62,869 bases of DNA from positions 1 to 62,869 of the forward strand of contig JBILCM010000005.1 of NCBI GenBank assembly GCA_044353165.1, read 5' to 3'. The notes under the pieces are model-generated. The model saw only the letters and a program-made list of their open reading frames with translations. It was not told the origin of the DNA and searched no databases. Both the position numbers and the translations under genes were made by a program. This DNA is from JBILCM01 sp044353165. GTDB taxonomy: Bacteria > Bacillota > Bacilli > Paenibacillales > YIM-B00363. Numbering within the stretch: position 1 is the stretch's first letter; each line of letters starts with the position of its first letter. Shown here piece after piece: positions 18,227 through 26,430 of this stretch.

Positions 18227-18256
18227 TTGACATCTGCTTGCTCTTTCAAGTAAAAT
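18227..18256 (+). promoter_or_regulatory. Sigma-A-type promoter upstream of rpsD
   Basis: A perfect TTGACA (18227-18232), 18-base spacer and TAAAAT (18251-18256). It predicts an rpsD leader of about 205 bases. Confidence 0.6.
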
Positions 18257-18261
18257 TTTAC

Positions 18262-18455
18262 ATCGGGTGCTATGTTTGGACTCTTGTCATGAATGATAAG
18301 TTTTTCTGTGATCACCCTTCCTGAACCGATCGAACGGGCCAGCGGCTGAACTTGCTCGTGGGAATGAATGATGCGGACAGGCACAGAATTGTCCCACACC
18401 GGACTGTTGGCTTAAATCAGTTCCACAATTTTGTTTACTATCTCAATGGACAAAG
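18262..18455 (+). promoter_or_regulatory. Structured rpsD leader, possible S4 autoregulatory site
   Basis: The stretch between the promoter and the rpsD RBS holds nested complementary segments, among them GTGGGA pairing with TCCCAC and outer GCCA...CGG with CCG...TTGGC. In B. subtilis the rpsD leader is bound by S4 itself as feedback. The length and position fit that mechanism. I could not fold it or match a covariance model, so this is a candidate only. Confidence 0.4.
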
Positions 18456-18468
18456 GAGTATCCGTTGC

Positions 18469-19068
18469 ATGGCACGATATACTGGACCGAAATATAAACT
18501 AAGCCGTAGACTAGGCATAGCTCTAGGCGGCTCTGGAAAAGAATTGAAGCGTCCGTTCCCTCCTGGACAACATGGACCCGGTCAACGACGCAAAGTAAGC
18601 GGTTATGGGATGCAGTTAATCGAAAAGCAGAAACTTCGCCTCATGTATGGCTTAGGCGAGAAGCAATTTGCCAATCTGTTTAACAAAGCCTCTAAGATGC
18701 AAGGAATCACAGGGGAAAATTTCATGGTATTACTTGAGAGCCGATTGGATAACCTCGTATACCGTCTAGGATTTGCAAATTCCCGTGCCGGTGCTAGACA
18801 ATTGGTATCGCATGGCCACATCACGGTGAATGGGAAGAAAATTGACGTTGCGTCCTATCTTGTTTCACAAGGGGATGTTATAGGCTTGCGTGAGCGCAGT
18901 CGTAACCTTAGCTCAGTGAAAGAAGCGATTGCAAATCGTAATTTCTTACCTAGTTACATTGACTACAATGACGCAATGCAAGAAGGAAAGTATATCCGAC
19001 TCCCAGAGCGTTCTGAATTGCCTCAAGAAATTGACGAGAAACAGATCGTTGAATTTTATAGTCGTTAA
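18469..19068 (+). CDS. rpsD: 30S ribosomal protein S4
   Basis: 199 residues, the usual length. The true start is ATG 18469 (MARYTGPKYKLSRRLGI), 12 bases after AAGGAG; the open frame running back to 18352 is leader. The S4 N-domain is followed by the S4 RNA-binding domain, with RLDNLVYRLGF and ARQLVSHGHITVNGKK. The N-terminal zinc-type cysteines seen in some S4 proteins are absent, so this is the C-minus form. S4 nucleates 30S assembly by binding 16S rRNA. The gene is monocistronic with its own terminator, typical of Bacillota rpsD next to tyrS. Confidence 0.97.
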   Translation: MARYTGPKYKLSRRLGIALGGSGKELKRPFPPGQHGPGQRRKVSGYGMQLIEKQKLRLMYGLGEKQFANLFNKASKMQGITGENFMVLLESRLDNLVYRLGFANSRAGARQLVSHGHITVNGKKIDVASYLVSQGDVIGLRERSRNLSSVKEAIANRNFLPSYIDYNDAMQEGKYIRLPERSELPQEIDEKQIVEFYSR

Positions 19069-19072
19069 TTCA

Positions 19073-19113
19073 AGAAAACCGGCCGTGAGACCAAACTCAC
19101 GAGCCGGTTTTCT
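19073..19113. terminator. Bidirectional terminator between rpsD and tyrS
   Basis: GAAAACCGGC-CGTGAG, loop ACCAAA, CTCACG-A-GCCGGTTTTC, with T or A runs on both sides. It serves the two convergent genes. Confidence 0.9.
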
Positions 19114-19130
19114 AATTATGTATAAGATAG

Positions 19131-20405
19131 CTACCCATCAATTTTTAATCGAACAAATTTCCGTTTACCCACCTGTACAATGTCCCCATTATGAATTTCA
19201 ATAGATAGATTTGTGTCTGTCACCTTCTGTTCGTTCACTTTGACACCGCCGCCTTGCAAGGAACGCTTCGCTTCAGCTCCAGATGATTGCAATCCACTTA
19301 GAACAAGTAATTTCCCAATACGAATTTTACCTTGTTCTAATTGATCAGAAGGTATTGTATATTCCTCGATTTCATTCGGTAAACTCCCTTGTTGAAAAAC
19401 AGTGACAAAATGTTGCTCCGCTTCCTGTGCAGCTTTCTCTCCACAAAACATGCGCACGAGTGCAAATGCAAGTTTCATCTTGGCATCACGTGGATGCATT
19501 TCACCATTGGAAATTCCATGTTTTAAGGTGTGGAGTTCCTCGTCAGAAAAATCTGTTACAAGTTCAAAATATTTAATCATCAGTTCATCAGGAACACTCA
19601 TCGCTTTGCCATAAATTTCTTTAGGCGGTTCGTGGATTCCAATGTAATTCCCTAGGCTTTTACTCATCTTCTGCTTGCCGTCCAACCCTTCGAGAAGCGG
19701 CATCATGATTGCAACTTGAGGTTCCTTACCATATTCTTTCTGGAGTGTTCTGCCCATCAGTAGATTAAATTTTTGGTCTGTTCCACCCAATTCAACATCC
19801 GCATCGAGTGCTACCGAATCATAACCTTGCATGAGAGGGTAAAAAAACTCATGAACCGAGATCGGCAATCCACTCCCAAACCGTTTGGAAAAATCCTCTC
19901 GTTCAATCATGCGTGCCACAGTGTATTTCGCTGATAACGTAATAACATCAGCGAATGTCATCGGTGCAAGCCATGTTGAATTGTAGACGATTTCTGTTTT
20001 TTGCAAGTCCAAAATCTTGCCGATTTGTTGTTTATATGTCGTTGCATTCCGTTCAACATCTTCCTGCGATAGTTGTTTGCGTGTCTCTGATTTCCCTGTA
20101 GGGTCACCTATACGACCTGTAAAATCACCAATCAATAGTTTGATTCGATGACCCAACAATTGAAATTGCCGCAACTTCTGAAGAACGACAGTATGGCCGA
20201 CATGAATGTCCGGTGCCGTCGGATCGAGTCCAAGCTTGATGATCAATGGATTGCCTGACACAACAGATTTGGATATTTTATGTCGAAGTTCCTCCTCTGG
20301 CACAATTTCGGCTGTACCTCGGCGAAGCAACTGCAACTGACGGCTCACTTCATGTTCTTGTTCCTTCGTTAATTCATAGGTTATGTTCACTGGTCTGTTC
20401 GTCAT
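19131..20405 (-). CDS. tyrS: Tyrosyl-tRNA synthetase
   Basis: About 424 residues. The class I catalytic core has HVGHTVVLQKLRQF (HIGH-type) and KMSKSLGN (KMSKS). A C-terminal S4-like RNA-binding domain (GGGVKVNEQKVTDTN) completes the protein. The upstream part of the frame, to 20474, contains a good promoter, so translation must begin after it. ATG 20405 lies directly against AAAGGAG, and GTG 20390 is an alternative with longer spacing. No T-box leader can fit between promoter and gene, which is unusual for a tyrS gene in this phylum. Confidence 0.95.
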   Translation of the reverse strand: MTNRPVNITYELTKEQEHEVSRQLQLLRRGTAEIVPEEELRHKISKSVVSGNPLIIKLGLDPTAPDIHVGHTVVLQKLRQFQLLGHRIKLLIGDFTGRIGDPTGKSETRKQLSQEDVERNATTYKQQIGKILDLQKTEIVYNSTWLAPMTFADVITLSAKYTVARMIEREDFSKRFGSGLPISVHEFFYPLMQGYDSVALDADVELGGTDQKFNLLMGRTLQKEYGKEPQVAIMMPLLEGLDGKQKMSKSLGNYIGIHEPPKEIYGKAMSVPDELMIKYFELVTDFSDEELHTLKHGISNGEMHPRDAKMKLAFALVRMFCGEKAAQEAEQHFVTVFQQGSLPNEIEEYTIPSDQLEQGKIRIGKLLVLSGLQSSGAEAKRSLQGGGVKVNEQKVTDTNLSIEIHNGDIVQVGKRKFVRLKIDG

Positions 20406-20424
20406 CTCCTTTGTAATCATCCAA

Positions 20425-20453
20425 TTTATAGCATACCCCTTATATACAGTCAA
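20425..20453 (-). promoter_or_regulatory. Sigma-A-type promoter of tyrS
   Basis: Minus strand TTGACT (20453-20448), a 17-base spacer and TATAAA (20430-20425). The predicted 5' leader is under 20 bases. Confidence 0.65.
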
Positions 20454-20486
20454 CCCGCATTCTAACCCACTCATGCCAAGCCCTCC

Positions 20487-20516
20487 GTGACCTCACAAGA
20501 TCTTATGTGATATAAT
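20487..20516 (+). promoter_or_regulatory. Promoter of the class A PBP gene
   Basis: A perfect TATAAT at 20511-20516, with a weak -35-like GTGACC 18 bases earlier. It is divergent from the tyrS promoter. Confidence 0.45.
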
Positions 20517-20543
20517 GGAGGCTGTAATTGAGGAGGTAACAAG

Positions 20544-23500
20544 ATGAAAAATATTCGTGGCGTTCTGAAATGGAGTTTGCTTATTGGGTTCATCGGGTTC
20601 GTGACAACTGGCGGCATCGCACTTGGTTATGTGTCCGCGCTCGTGAAAGATGAAGAAGTGCGAAGTCGAGAAACAATCCTAAAGGAAATGCAACAAAACT
20701 CGGAAACAGGTTATGTTTATTTCCGGGATGAAAGTGTCGTCGGACAACTAAGGACTGAAGAAGACCGTCGTTTAATTAAATATGCCGATATCCCACCACT
20801 GATGGAAAAAGCCGTATTAGCCACTGAAGATGCTGGTTTTTATAACCATATTGGCATTGACATCTCTAGCTTAGCGAGAGCGATGAGCGAGAGAGTTTTT
20901 AATCAGGATGTACAAACCGGGGGAAGTACGATTACACAGCAGGTTGCCCGCCGTGTGTTCTTAAGTTTGGAAAAAACGGACAGCCGCAAAGTGAAAGAAA
21001 TTTTCTTATCCTTACGACTTGAACGATATATGACGAAACAAGAAATATTAGCCGCTTATTTGAATAAAATCCCATTCGGGAATAGCTCAGCTGGATACAA
21101 CATTTATGGTATCAAGATGGCCGCACGCGGTATTTTTAACAAGGAATTGAATGAACTGAACCTTGCTCAAATCGCCTATTTAGCCGGATTGCCTCAACAG
21201 CCTTCACGTTTTTCTGCATTCACAGGCAAAGGAGAGTTTGACCCTGAAGGATTCCAACTGGCCAAAGAACGACAGGAGCTTGTCTTATTGCGTATGCTGA
21301 AGGTTGACAGTGTTACGAAGCAAGAGTACGAAGAAGCGATGGCCTTCGATTTAAAGGAAAGTTTTGCCAAATCCCAATTGAAGGCATATACAACATATCC
21401 ACATCTTATGCTTGAGGCTGAGAGGAAAGCAGCAGAGTTGCTTCTTCGTTTGAAGAACCCTACATTATCCGAACAAGCAATGCAAACAGACGAATATGAA
21501 GAAGCGCTGAAAGATGCAAGAGAATTGCTTCTCCGGGGCGGTTACAAGATTTATACAACGATTGACAAAACTGCTTACGATGCGATGCACCGGATAACTG
21601 ATAATCCAAAGATGTTCACGAAGGACCATGAGAAGAAAGGTGTAGAGCAAGTCGGAGGAATTCTTATTGACAACAAAACAAGTGAAATACTCGGGATGAT
21701 TGAAGGTCGCGACTTCTATGTGGAACAACTCAATCATGCCACGCAAATGCGCAGACAACCGGGTTCAGCCATGAAACCCATTGCAGCTTATTTACCTGCA
21801 TTAGAGAGTGGTGTCATTCAGCCTGCAAGCATCGTCGATGATGTGCCGATGATTTTGCCAGACGGAGGCAAAGGCGTTCACATTCCGCGCAATTGGGACG
21901 GTCAATATCATGGCTTGATGACTGCGCGTCAAGCTTTGAATCAGTCTTGGAATATCCCTGCCTTGAAGTTATTTTTGGATGTTGTTACGATTCCCAAAGC
22001 ATGGGAGTTTGCTAAAAGTATAGGAATTACATCGCTCACCAGCGATGATAATTCAGCGCGAACAGGTGTTATTGGCGGGTTAGAATACGGGGTTTCGGTT
22101 GAAGAACTGACGAATGCGTACGCAACGATTGCCAATCAAGGTGTGTATCAAGATGCATACTTCATTCATAAAATAACAGACCTCAACGATAAAATCATTT
22201 ATCAACACAAGTCAGCCGCCAAACAAGTGTTCTCAGAACAAACAGCCTATCTCATGACTGATATGCTCCGTACGGTGATTACGGAAGGAACTGCAGCCGA
22301 AGTCGAACGCCGGTTTAAGTACAAACAGAAAGTTCCCATTGCCGGAAAAACAGGAACCACCTCAGAAAATTTTGATTTTTGGTTTGTAGGATATTCCCCT
22401 GATGTCACCTTAGGAGTCTGGATTGGATATGGGCAACCTTCAAAACTGCTTGAGCCGAATCGAGCGAAGCGCGTATGGGCAGATGTCATGAATGAATTGG
22501 TTAAAACAAAACCAAACATGTTCATTACACCTGCTTTTGAGCAGCCGAGCGGAATCGTATCCAAGACCGTTTCTACCGTATCCGGTTTGCTGCCCAGTGA
22601 TCTTGCCTTGCGAGAAAAACTGGTTGTTACAGATGTGTTTAATCGACTCTATTTGCCCACAAAACAAGATGATTCGCTAAAAACGATGGATCTGGTCATA
22701 GTGAATGGGAGGACGTACTTACCACAAGCACAAACACCTAGAGACATGATTCGCAACAAGCGCGTTGTGAAGCGAACAGAGCCGATTGCTGATCTTATGA
22801 AACGCATAGATGAAGCGAAAAAACAGCTGGATCCAGAAAAATTGAAAGAAATCAAAAGTTTTGTGCCTACGGACGGTTATGCAGATTACCCAACTGAAGT
22901 CGACCCGCGTGTGGAAGACGGACGAGATCCGTTGGCTCCGCCCAAAATCACACTTGTCAAAGGTGAAAAAACAGTAAAGATTATGTTTTCGTCTAGCTTA
23001 GACTCTGATGTTGCAGGTTACCGGTTATTTCGTTCGACCGAAGGCGGCCCTTTCCAACCGGTTGAGAGGAAGAAAGTTCTTGCGGGCGATTCTCTCTTCT
23101 TTACGGATGAAATAGCGAGTAATCGTTCTTATGGATATTATGTCGTTGCTGTCGACATCGCAGGTCGTACATCATCACCAAGCCAATCGGTATACACGAA
23201 TGGTGTCACAACTTCAGCGAAAAATACGGATGACCTTCCCAAAACCGACGTTGAGCAAAAACCAACAACCAGCATCGCAGCAACCCTTCCCACGCCACCA
23301 ACCCAATTGGTTGCCAAAGGAACGGATTTAGGCATAGAATTTACTTGGATAATGAACCCTCAAAACCAGAACATTACCGCGTATCATGTTTATTTTAGCC
23401 AAACACAAGAAGGACCCTATAAACGAATCGGATCGACAACAAGTGGACAATTCACTTATATCTCCGTTGCACTCGAAGGCTGGTATCGCGTATCAGCAGA

Positions 23501-23552
23501 GAATAAAGCGGGGGTTTCAAAACCATCTACGTCCATTTTATTTAAGCCTTAG
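20544..23552 (+). CDS. Class A penicillin-binding protein with C-terminal fibronectin type III domains
   Basis: 1002 residues. An N-terminal membrane anchor (about residues 10-32) is followed by a GT51 glycosyltransferase domain (ATEDAGFYNHIGID, GGSTITQQVARR). The transpeptidase domain has its active Ser in GSAMK (about 407), SWN, and KTGTT (about 600). Two fibronectin-type modules, about 790-885 and 905-1000, are linked by a Thr/Lys-rich stretch. It builds and crosslinks peptidoglycan on the outer face of the membrane. GGAGG stands seven bases before the ATG. The FN3 tail probably binds wall polymers or positions the enzyme. Its last 15 bases overlap the mtnN 3' end. Confidence 0.93.
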   Translation: MKNIRGVLKWSLLIGFIGFVTTGGIALGYVSALVKDEEVRSRETILKEMQQNSETGYVYFRDESVVGQLRTEEDRRLIKYADIPPLMEKAVLATEDAGFYNHIGIDISSLARAMSERVFNQDVQTGGSTITQQVARRVFLSLEKTDSRKVKEIFLSLRLERYMTKQEILAAYLNKIPFGNSSAGYNIYGIKMAARGIFNKELNELNLAQIAYLAGLPQQPSRFSAFTGKGEFDPEGFQLAKERQELVLLRMLKVDSVTKQEYEEAMAFDLKESFAKSQLKAYTTYPHLMLEAERKAAELLLRLKNPTLSEQAMQTDEYEEALKDARELLLRGGYKIYTTIDKTAYDAMHRITDNPKMFTKDHEKKGVEQVGGILIDNKTSEILGMIEGRDFYVEQLNHATQMRRQPGSAMKPIAAYLPALESGVIQPASIVDDVPMILPDGGKGVHIPRNWDGQYHGLMTARQALNQSWNIPALKLFLDVVTIPKAWEFAKSIGITSLTSDDNSARTGVIGGLEYGVSVEELTNAYATIANQGVYQDAYFIHKITDLNDKIIYQHKSAAKQVFSEQTAYLMTDMLRTVITEGTAAEVERRFKYKQKVPIAGKTGTTSENFDFWFVGYSPDVTLGVWIGYGQPSKLLEPNRAKRVWADVMNELVKTKPNMFITPAFEQPSGIVSKTVSTVSGLLPSDLALREKLVVTDVFNRLYLPTKQDDSLKTMDLVIVNGRTYLPQAQTPRDMIRNKRVVKRTEPIADLMKRIDEAKKQLDPEKLKEIKSFVPTDGYADYPTEVDPRVEDGRDPLAPPKITLVKGEKTVKIMFSSSLDSDVAGYRLFRSTEGGPFQPVERKKVLAGDSLFFTDEIASNRSYGYYVVAVDIAGRTSSPSQSVYTNGVTTSAKNTDDLPKTDVEQKPTTSIAATLPTPPTQLVAKGTDLGIEFTWIMNPQNQNITAYHVYFSQTQEGPYKRIGSTTSGQFTYISVALEGWYRVSAENKAGVSKPSTSILFKP

Positions 23553-24242
23553 GATCAATTTCTGAACTAGTGCAGCAGAACGCTCAGAGGCAAGTTGTGT
23601 AAATTCGGTGAAGTTCATGTGTGCAGATCCATCAGCCTTGTCAGACATGGATCGTAAAATCACGAATGGCACTTGATTCATGTGGCACACTTGCCCTACA
23701 GCGGCTCCCTCCATCTCTACACAATCACCTTGAAAATTTTGTTGTAATTCACGCACTTTGTTACGGTTGGCTATGAATTGATCACCAGATAACACACGAC
23801 CTCTTCTGATTTTCCCAGGATACAATTGTTCACCCGCTTGGAAAGCTGCCTCAACCAGAGCAGGATTGGCCGGAAAAATGGATTGTGATGCGAACGGAAT
23901 AATCCCCTTCCCGAATCCAAGTGCAGTAACGTCCATGTCATGGTGCATACAATCTGTCGAGATGACCACATCCCCGATCTCTAAAACAGGATTCACTGCA
24001 CCGGCAACACCGGTAAAAAGAATGCAATCTACATCATATTTTTGAATCAACAATTGCGCGCATGTTGCAGCATTCACCTTCCCAACCCCGGATTTACAAA
24101 GCACAATCGGAATCTCTTCCCATGCACCAAGCACGAATGTGATGCCTGCCAGTTCTTCCGTTGTTGTCTGTGATATGTATTGAGAAAACAAAGCGATCTC
24201 TTCAGTCATCGCGCCCATTAAACCTATTTTATTGACTAACAC
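23538..24242 (-). CDS. mtnN: 5'-methylthioadenosine/S-adenosylhomocysteine nucleosidase
   Basis: 234 residues from GTG 24242, which follows TTGGGGGCG. The frame's first ATG (24275) lies in the ccpA stop region and would put the terminator inside the coding sequence. The enzyme cleaves MTA and SAH to the free base and thioribose or ribosylhomocysteine. Hallmarks are GLMGAMTEEI, FTGVAGAVNP and VEMEGAAVGQVCH, with the catalytic Asp in RSMSDKADG. It follows ccpA but is separated from it by a terminator. It is convergent with the PBP gene. Confidence 0.93.
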   Translation of the reverse strand: MLVNKIGLMGAMTEEIALFSQYISQTTTEELAGITFVLGAWEEIPIVLCKSGVGKVNAATCAQLLIQKYDVDCILFTGVAGAVNPVLEIGDVVISTDCMHHDMDVTALGFGKGIIPFASQSIFPANPALVEAAFQAGEQLYPGKIRRGRVLSGDQFIANRNKVRELQQNFQGDCVEMEGAAVGQVCHMNQVPFVILRSMSDKADGSAHMNFTEFTQLASERSAALVQKLILRLK

Positions 24243-24258
24243 ATCAAACGCCCCCAAC

Positions 24259-24287
24259 AAAAAAATAAGGCTCATCCAAAGTGAGCC
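24259..24287 (-). terminator. Terminator overlapping the ccpA stop codon
   Basis: Minus strand GGCTCA, a seven-base loop, TGAGCC, then TTATTTTTTT. The TGA stop of ccpA lies within the second arm, and the mtnN GTG is only 17 bases after the T run. Confidence 0.7.
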
Positions 24288-25276
24288 ACGGACTTTCTTA
24301 ACATGATTTCATGCGGTAAAACAACATTAGGATTGGGTACAGCTTCCTTCTTCATTAATTTTGTTAGCAGTCGCATCGATACCGCACCAATATCATACAT
24401 GGGTTGAGCTACTGTGGACAATTGCGGCCTCACCATCTCTGACATTCGCAAATTATCGATTGACATGACCGAGATCTGTTCCGGTACTCGTAAACCGTGG
24501 TCTTGTATTGCATGAATTGCGCCGATCGCCATCTCGTCAGAAGCTGAAAAAATGGCTGTTGGTTGATCCGATAACTGCAAAAAATATTGCATCATTTCGA
24601 TTCCTGATTCGTAGCGATTGTGTCCAACCCGGACATAATCATCACGGAACGGTATGCCAGATTGATCCAATGCCCGTTTATACCCTTGAAATCTCGCAAA
24701 CCCATGGGATGGATCCTGTAAACTTACACCAATCATCCCGATCTTACGATGCCCGTGATCAATCAATTGTTTGACCGCATCAAAAGCCGCTTCTTCATGA
24801 TGTATATCAACCGAAGGCATCAACTGATTGGAATCTGTTGTTGCACACAATACAATCGGAACCGAATTGCGGAACGCCTCCAAGTGTTCGTTCGTCACAA
24901 CACTGCCGATAAACAAAATACCGTCAACTTGTTTTTCAAGCAAGGTGTTAATGACACGCAGTTCTTTTTCCTTCTTCTTATCGGAGTTGCTTAAGATGAT
25001 ATTATAATGATACATGTTTGCAATATCTTCAATCCCACGAACGACTTCAGAATACATCGTATTGGAGATGTCCGGGATCACAACACCGACTGTGGTTGTC
25101 TTCTTGCTAGCAAGACCTCGAGCTACAGCGTTCGGTCGATAACCCAATCGTTCGATCGCTTCGAACACTTTCTTTCGTGTTTGTGGTTTCACGTTCGGAT
25201 TGTTATTGACAACACGAGAGACAGTAGCCATCGATACATTCGCTTCCCTGGCCACATCATAAATGGTTACCGTCAC
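24272..25276 (-). CDS. ccpA: Catabolite control protein A
   Basis: 334 residues from GTG 25276, which has GGAGAG eight bases ahead. The N-terminus TIYDVAREANVSMATVSRVV and the hinge YRPNAVARGLASKKTTTVGV match CcpA almost exactly. The periplasmic-binding-protein-like core ends with RPQLSTVAQPMYDIGAVSMRLL. CcpA binds cre sites with Ser46-phosphorylated HPr and controls carbon catabolite repression. The same window holds ptsI and a His-less HPr-like gene. I see no clear cre site in its own upstream region. Confidence 0.93.
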   Translation of the reverse strand: MTVTIYDVAREANVSMATVSRVVNNNPNVKPQTRKKVFEAIERLGYRPNAVARGLASKKTTTVGVVIPDISNTMYSEVVRGIEDIANMYHYNIILSNSDKKKEKELRVINTLLEKQVDGILFIGSVVTNEHLEAFRNSVPIVLCATTDSNQLMPSVDIHHEEAAFDAVKQLIDHGHRKIGMIGVSLQDPSHGFARFQGYKRALDQSGIPFRDDYVRVGHNRYESGIEMMQYFLQLSDQPTAIFSASDEMAIGAIHAIQDHGLRVPEQISVMSIDNLRMSEMVRPQLSTVAQPMYDIGAVSMRLLTKLMKKEAVPNPNVVLPHEIMLRKSVAHFG

Positions 25277-25350
25277 AAGCACACTCTCCAATGAAAAAAG
25301 TTTGGTTTCGTTTCAAATATGTACAAGCAAATGGAGTTATAGATTAATTA

Positions 25351-25379
25351 ACTATACAAAATTTACATCGATGAATCAA
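25351..25379 (-). promoter_or_regulatory. Promoter of ccpA
   Basis: Minus strand TTGATT (25379-25374), a 17-base spacer and TATAGT (25356-25351). The -35 overlaps the stop codon of the upstream gene. Confidence 0.45.
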
Positions 25380-25795
25380 GGTAAATCAAGATCAACCCAT
25401 CTTTCTTGAGAAATTTGCGACAAACGATGACGTAGTTCTTGGATCCATGTAGTATCTTGCAACGATTGCGCTAATAACAAGAGATCTAACAACTGATTGA
25501 CACGATCACGTGCAATCGATTCTATAGATAGATCATCCTTCTTTGTCAACAACGCCTCGTGTAGCAGAAGAGCGAGTTCATTCGACTCATGAAAAAAAAT
25601 TTGTTGCTTCTGAGGATTGTCGCCTAAATTGTGAAGTAAATCGCGTAGCTCTGGCTTCACATTCGGAAGCACTTCACTGCGGTCACATTCTTCACAGAGC
25701 ATGATCGGAACATTCTCTACGGTAACTTTCTTAGAATAAATAACGGTCCCTAGGCGAATCACCATAAACTCTCCACACGCGCATTGTTTATGCAA
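25376..25795 (-). CDS. Small zinc-ribbon protein (YgiT-like N-terminus)
   Basis: 139 residues from TTG 25795, six bases after GGGGGG. The N-terminal 40 residues hold two Cys pairs, CACG and CEECD, in a ribbon arrangement like the YgiT/MqsA zinc finger. The rest is helical and rich in Leu and Gln, without a helix-turn-helix motif. No toxin gene is adjacent, so an antitoxin role is not supported. Its function is unknown. It lies 100 bases downstream of the PfpI gene. Confidence 0.6.
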   Translation of the reverse strand: MHKQCACGEFMVIRLGTVIYSKKVTVENVPIMLCEECDRSEVLPNVKPELRDLLHNLGDNPQKQQIFFHESNELALLLHEALLTKKDDLSIESIARDRVNQLLDLLLLAQSLQDTTWIQELRHRLSQISQERWVDLDLP

Positions 25796-25896
25796 TGTAA
25801 GCCCCCCCACGAGCAGAACGGCGCCTAAATTTGAGCGCTTGGGGAAGGTAATTCGACTCAGACCTGTTAAACTCCTGCTCTATGAAAGTTAGAAGT

Positions 25897-26412
25897 TTAT
25901 AGCAGATCACAAAAGGCTTTCGCGTAATAAGGCAAATCAGGTGGACGACGACTGGAAACAAGGTGTCCATCGATCACAACAGCCTGATCATGCCAAATTC
26001 CACCAGCATTCTCCATATCATCCCGAATACCTGGAGTCGATGTGACATGTCGTCCTTGTAAAATCTTTGCAGATATTAACACCCATCCAGCATGACAAAT
26101 TTGACCAATGGGACGTTGCAACACATCCATCCTTCTAACCAATTCCAATACTTCCGGGTAGCGACGCAGCTTATCAGGAGCCCAGCCGCCAGGAACTAGA
26201 ATCCCATCGAATGCATCTGCTTGGATTTGAGTGAATGCAAATTCACTTTTCGCAGGCACCCCATACTTACCTACGTAGGTTTTGCCTTGTTCAGCTCCTA
26301 CCAAAACCACCTCAACACCTTCTTCTTTCAAACGGTACACGGGGTACCACAATTCCAAATCTTCAAAGTCTTCATCCACCAAAGCAATCACTTTCTTACC
26401 GATTAAACGCAT
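25897..26412 (-). CDS. DJ-1/PfpI-family protein
   Basis: 171 residues from ATG 26412; GGAGG lies ten bases ahead, so the slightly longer frame is not used. The nucleophile elbow reads GQICHAGWVLI with Cys in the expected place, and FDGILVPGGWAPDKLRR supplies the conserved Gly pair. The fold is that of PfpI/YfkM stress proteins, tied in various members to proteolysis, glyoxalase or deglycase activity; the precise reaction is unknown. It follows ptsI by 19 bases and may be the last gene of that transcript. Confidence 0.88.
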   Translation of the reverse strand: MRLIGKKVIALVDEDFEDLELWYPVYRLKEEGVEVVLVGAEQGKTYVGKYGVPAKSEFAFTQIQADAFDGILVPGGWAPDKLRRYPEVLELVRRMDVLQRPIGQICHAGWVLISAKILQGRHVTSTPGIRDDMENAGGIWHDQAVVIDGHLVSSRRPPDLPYYAKAFCDLL

Positions 26413-26430
26413 TGCAATGCCTCCATTCAA

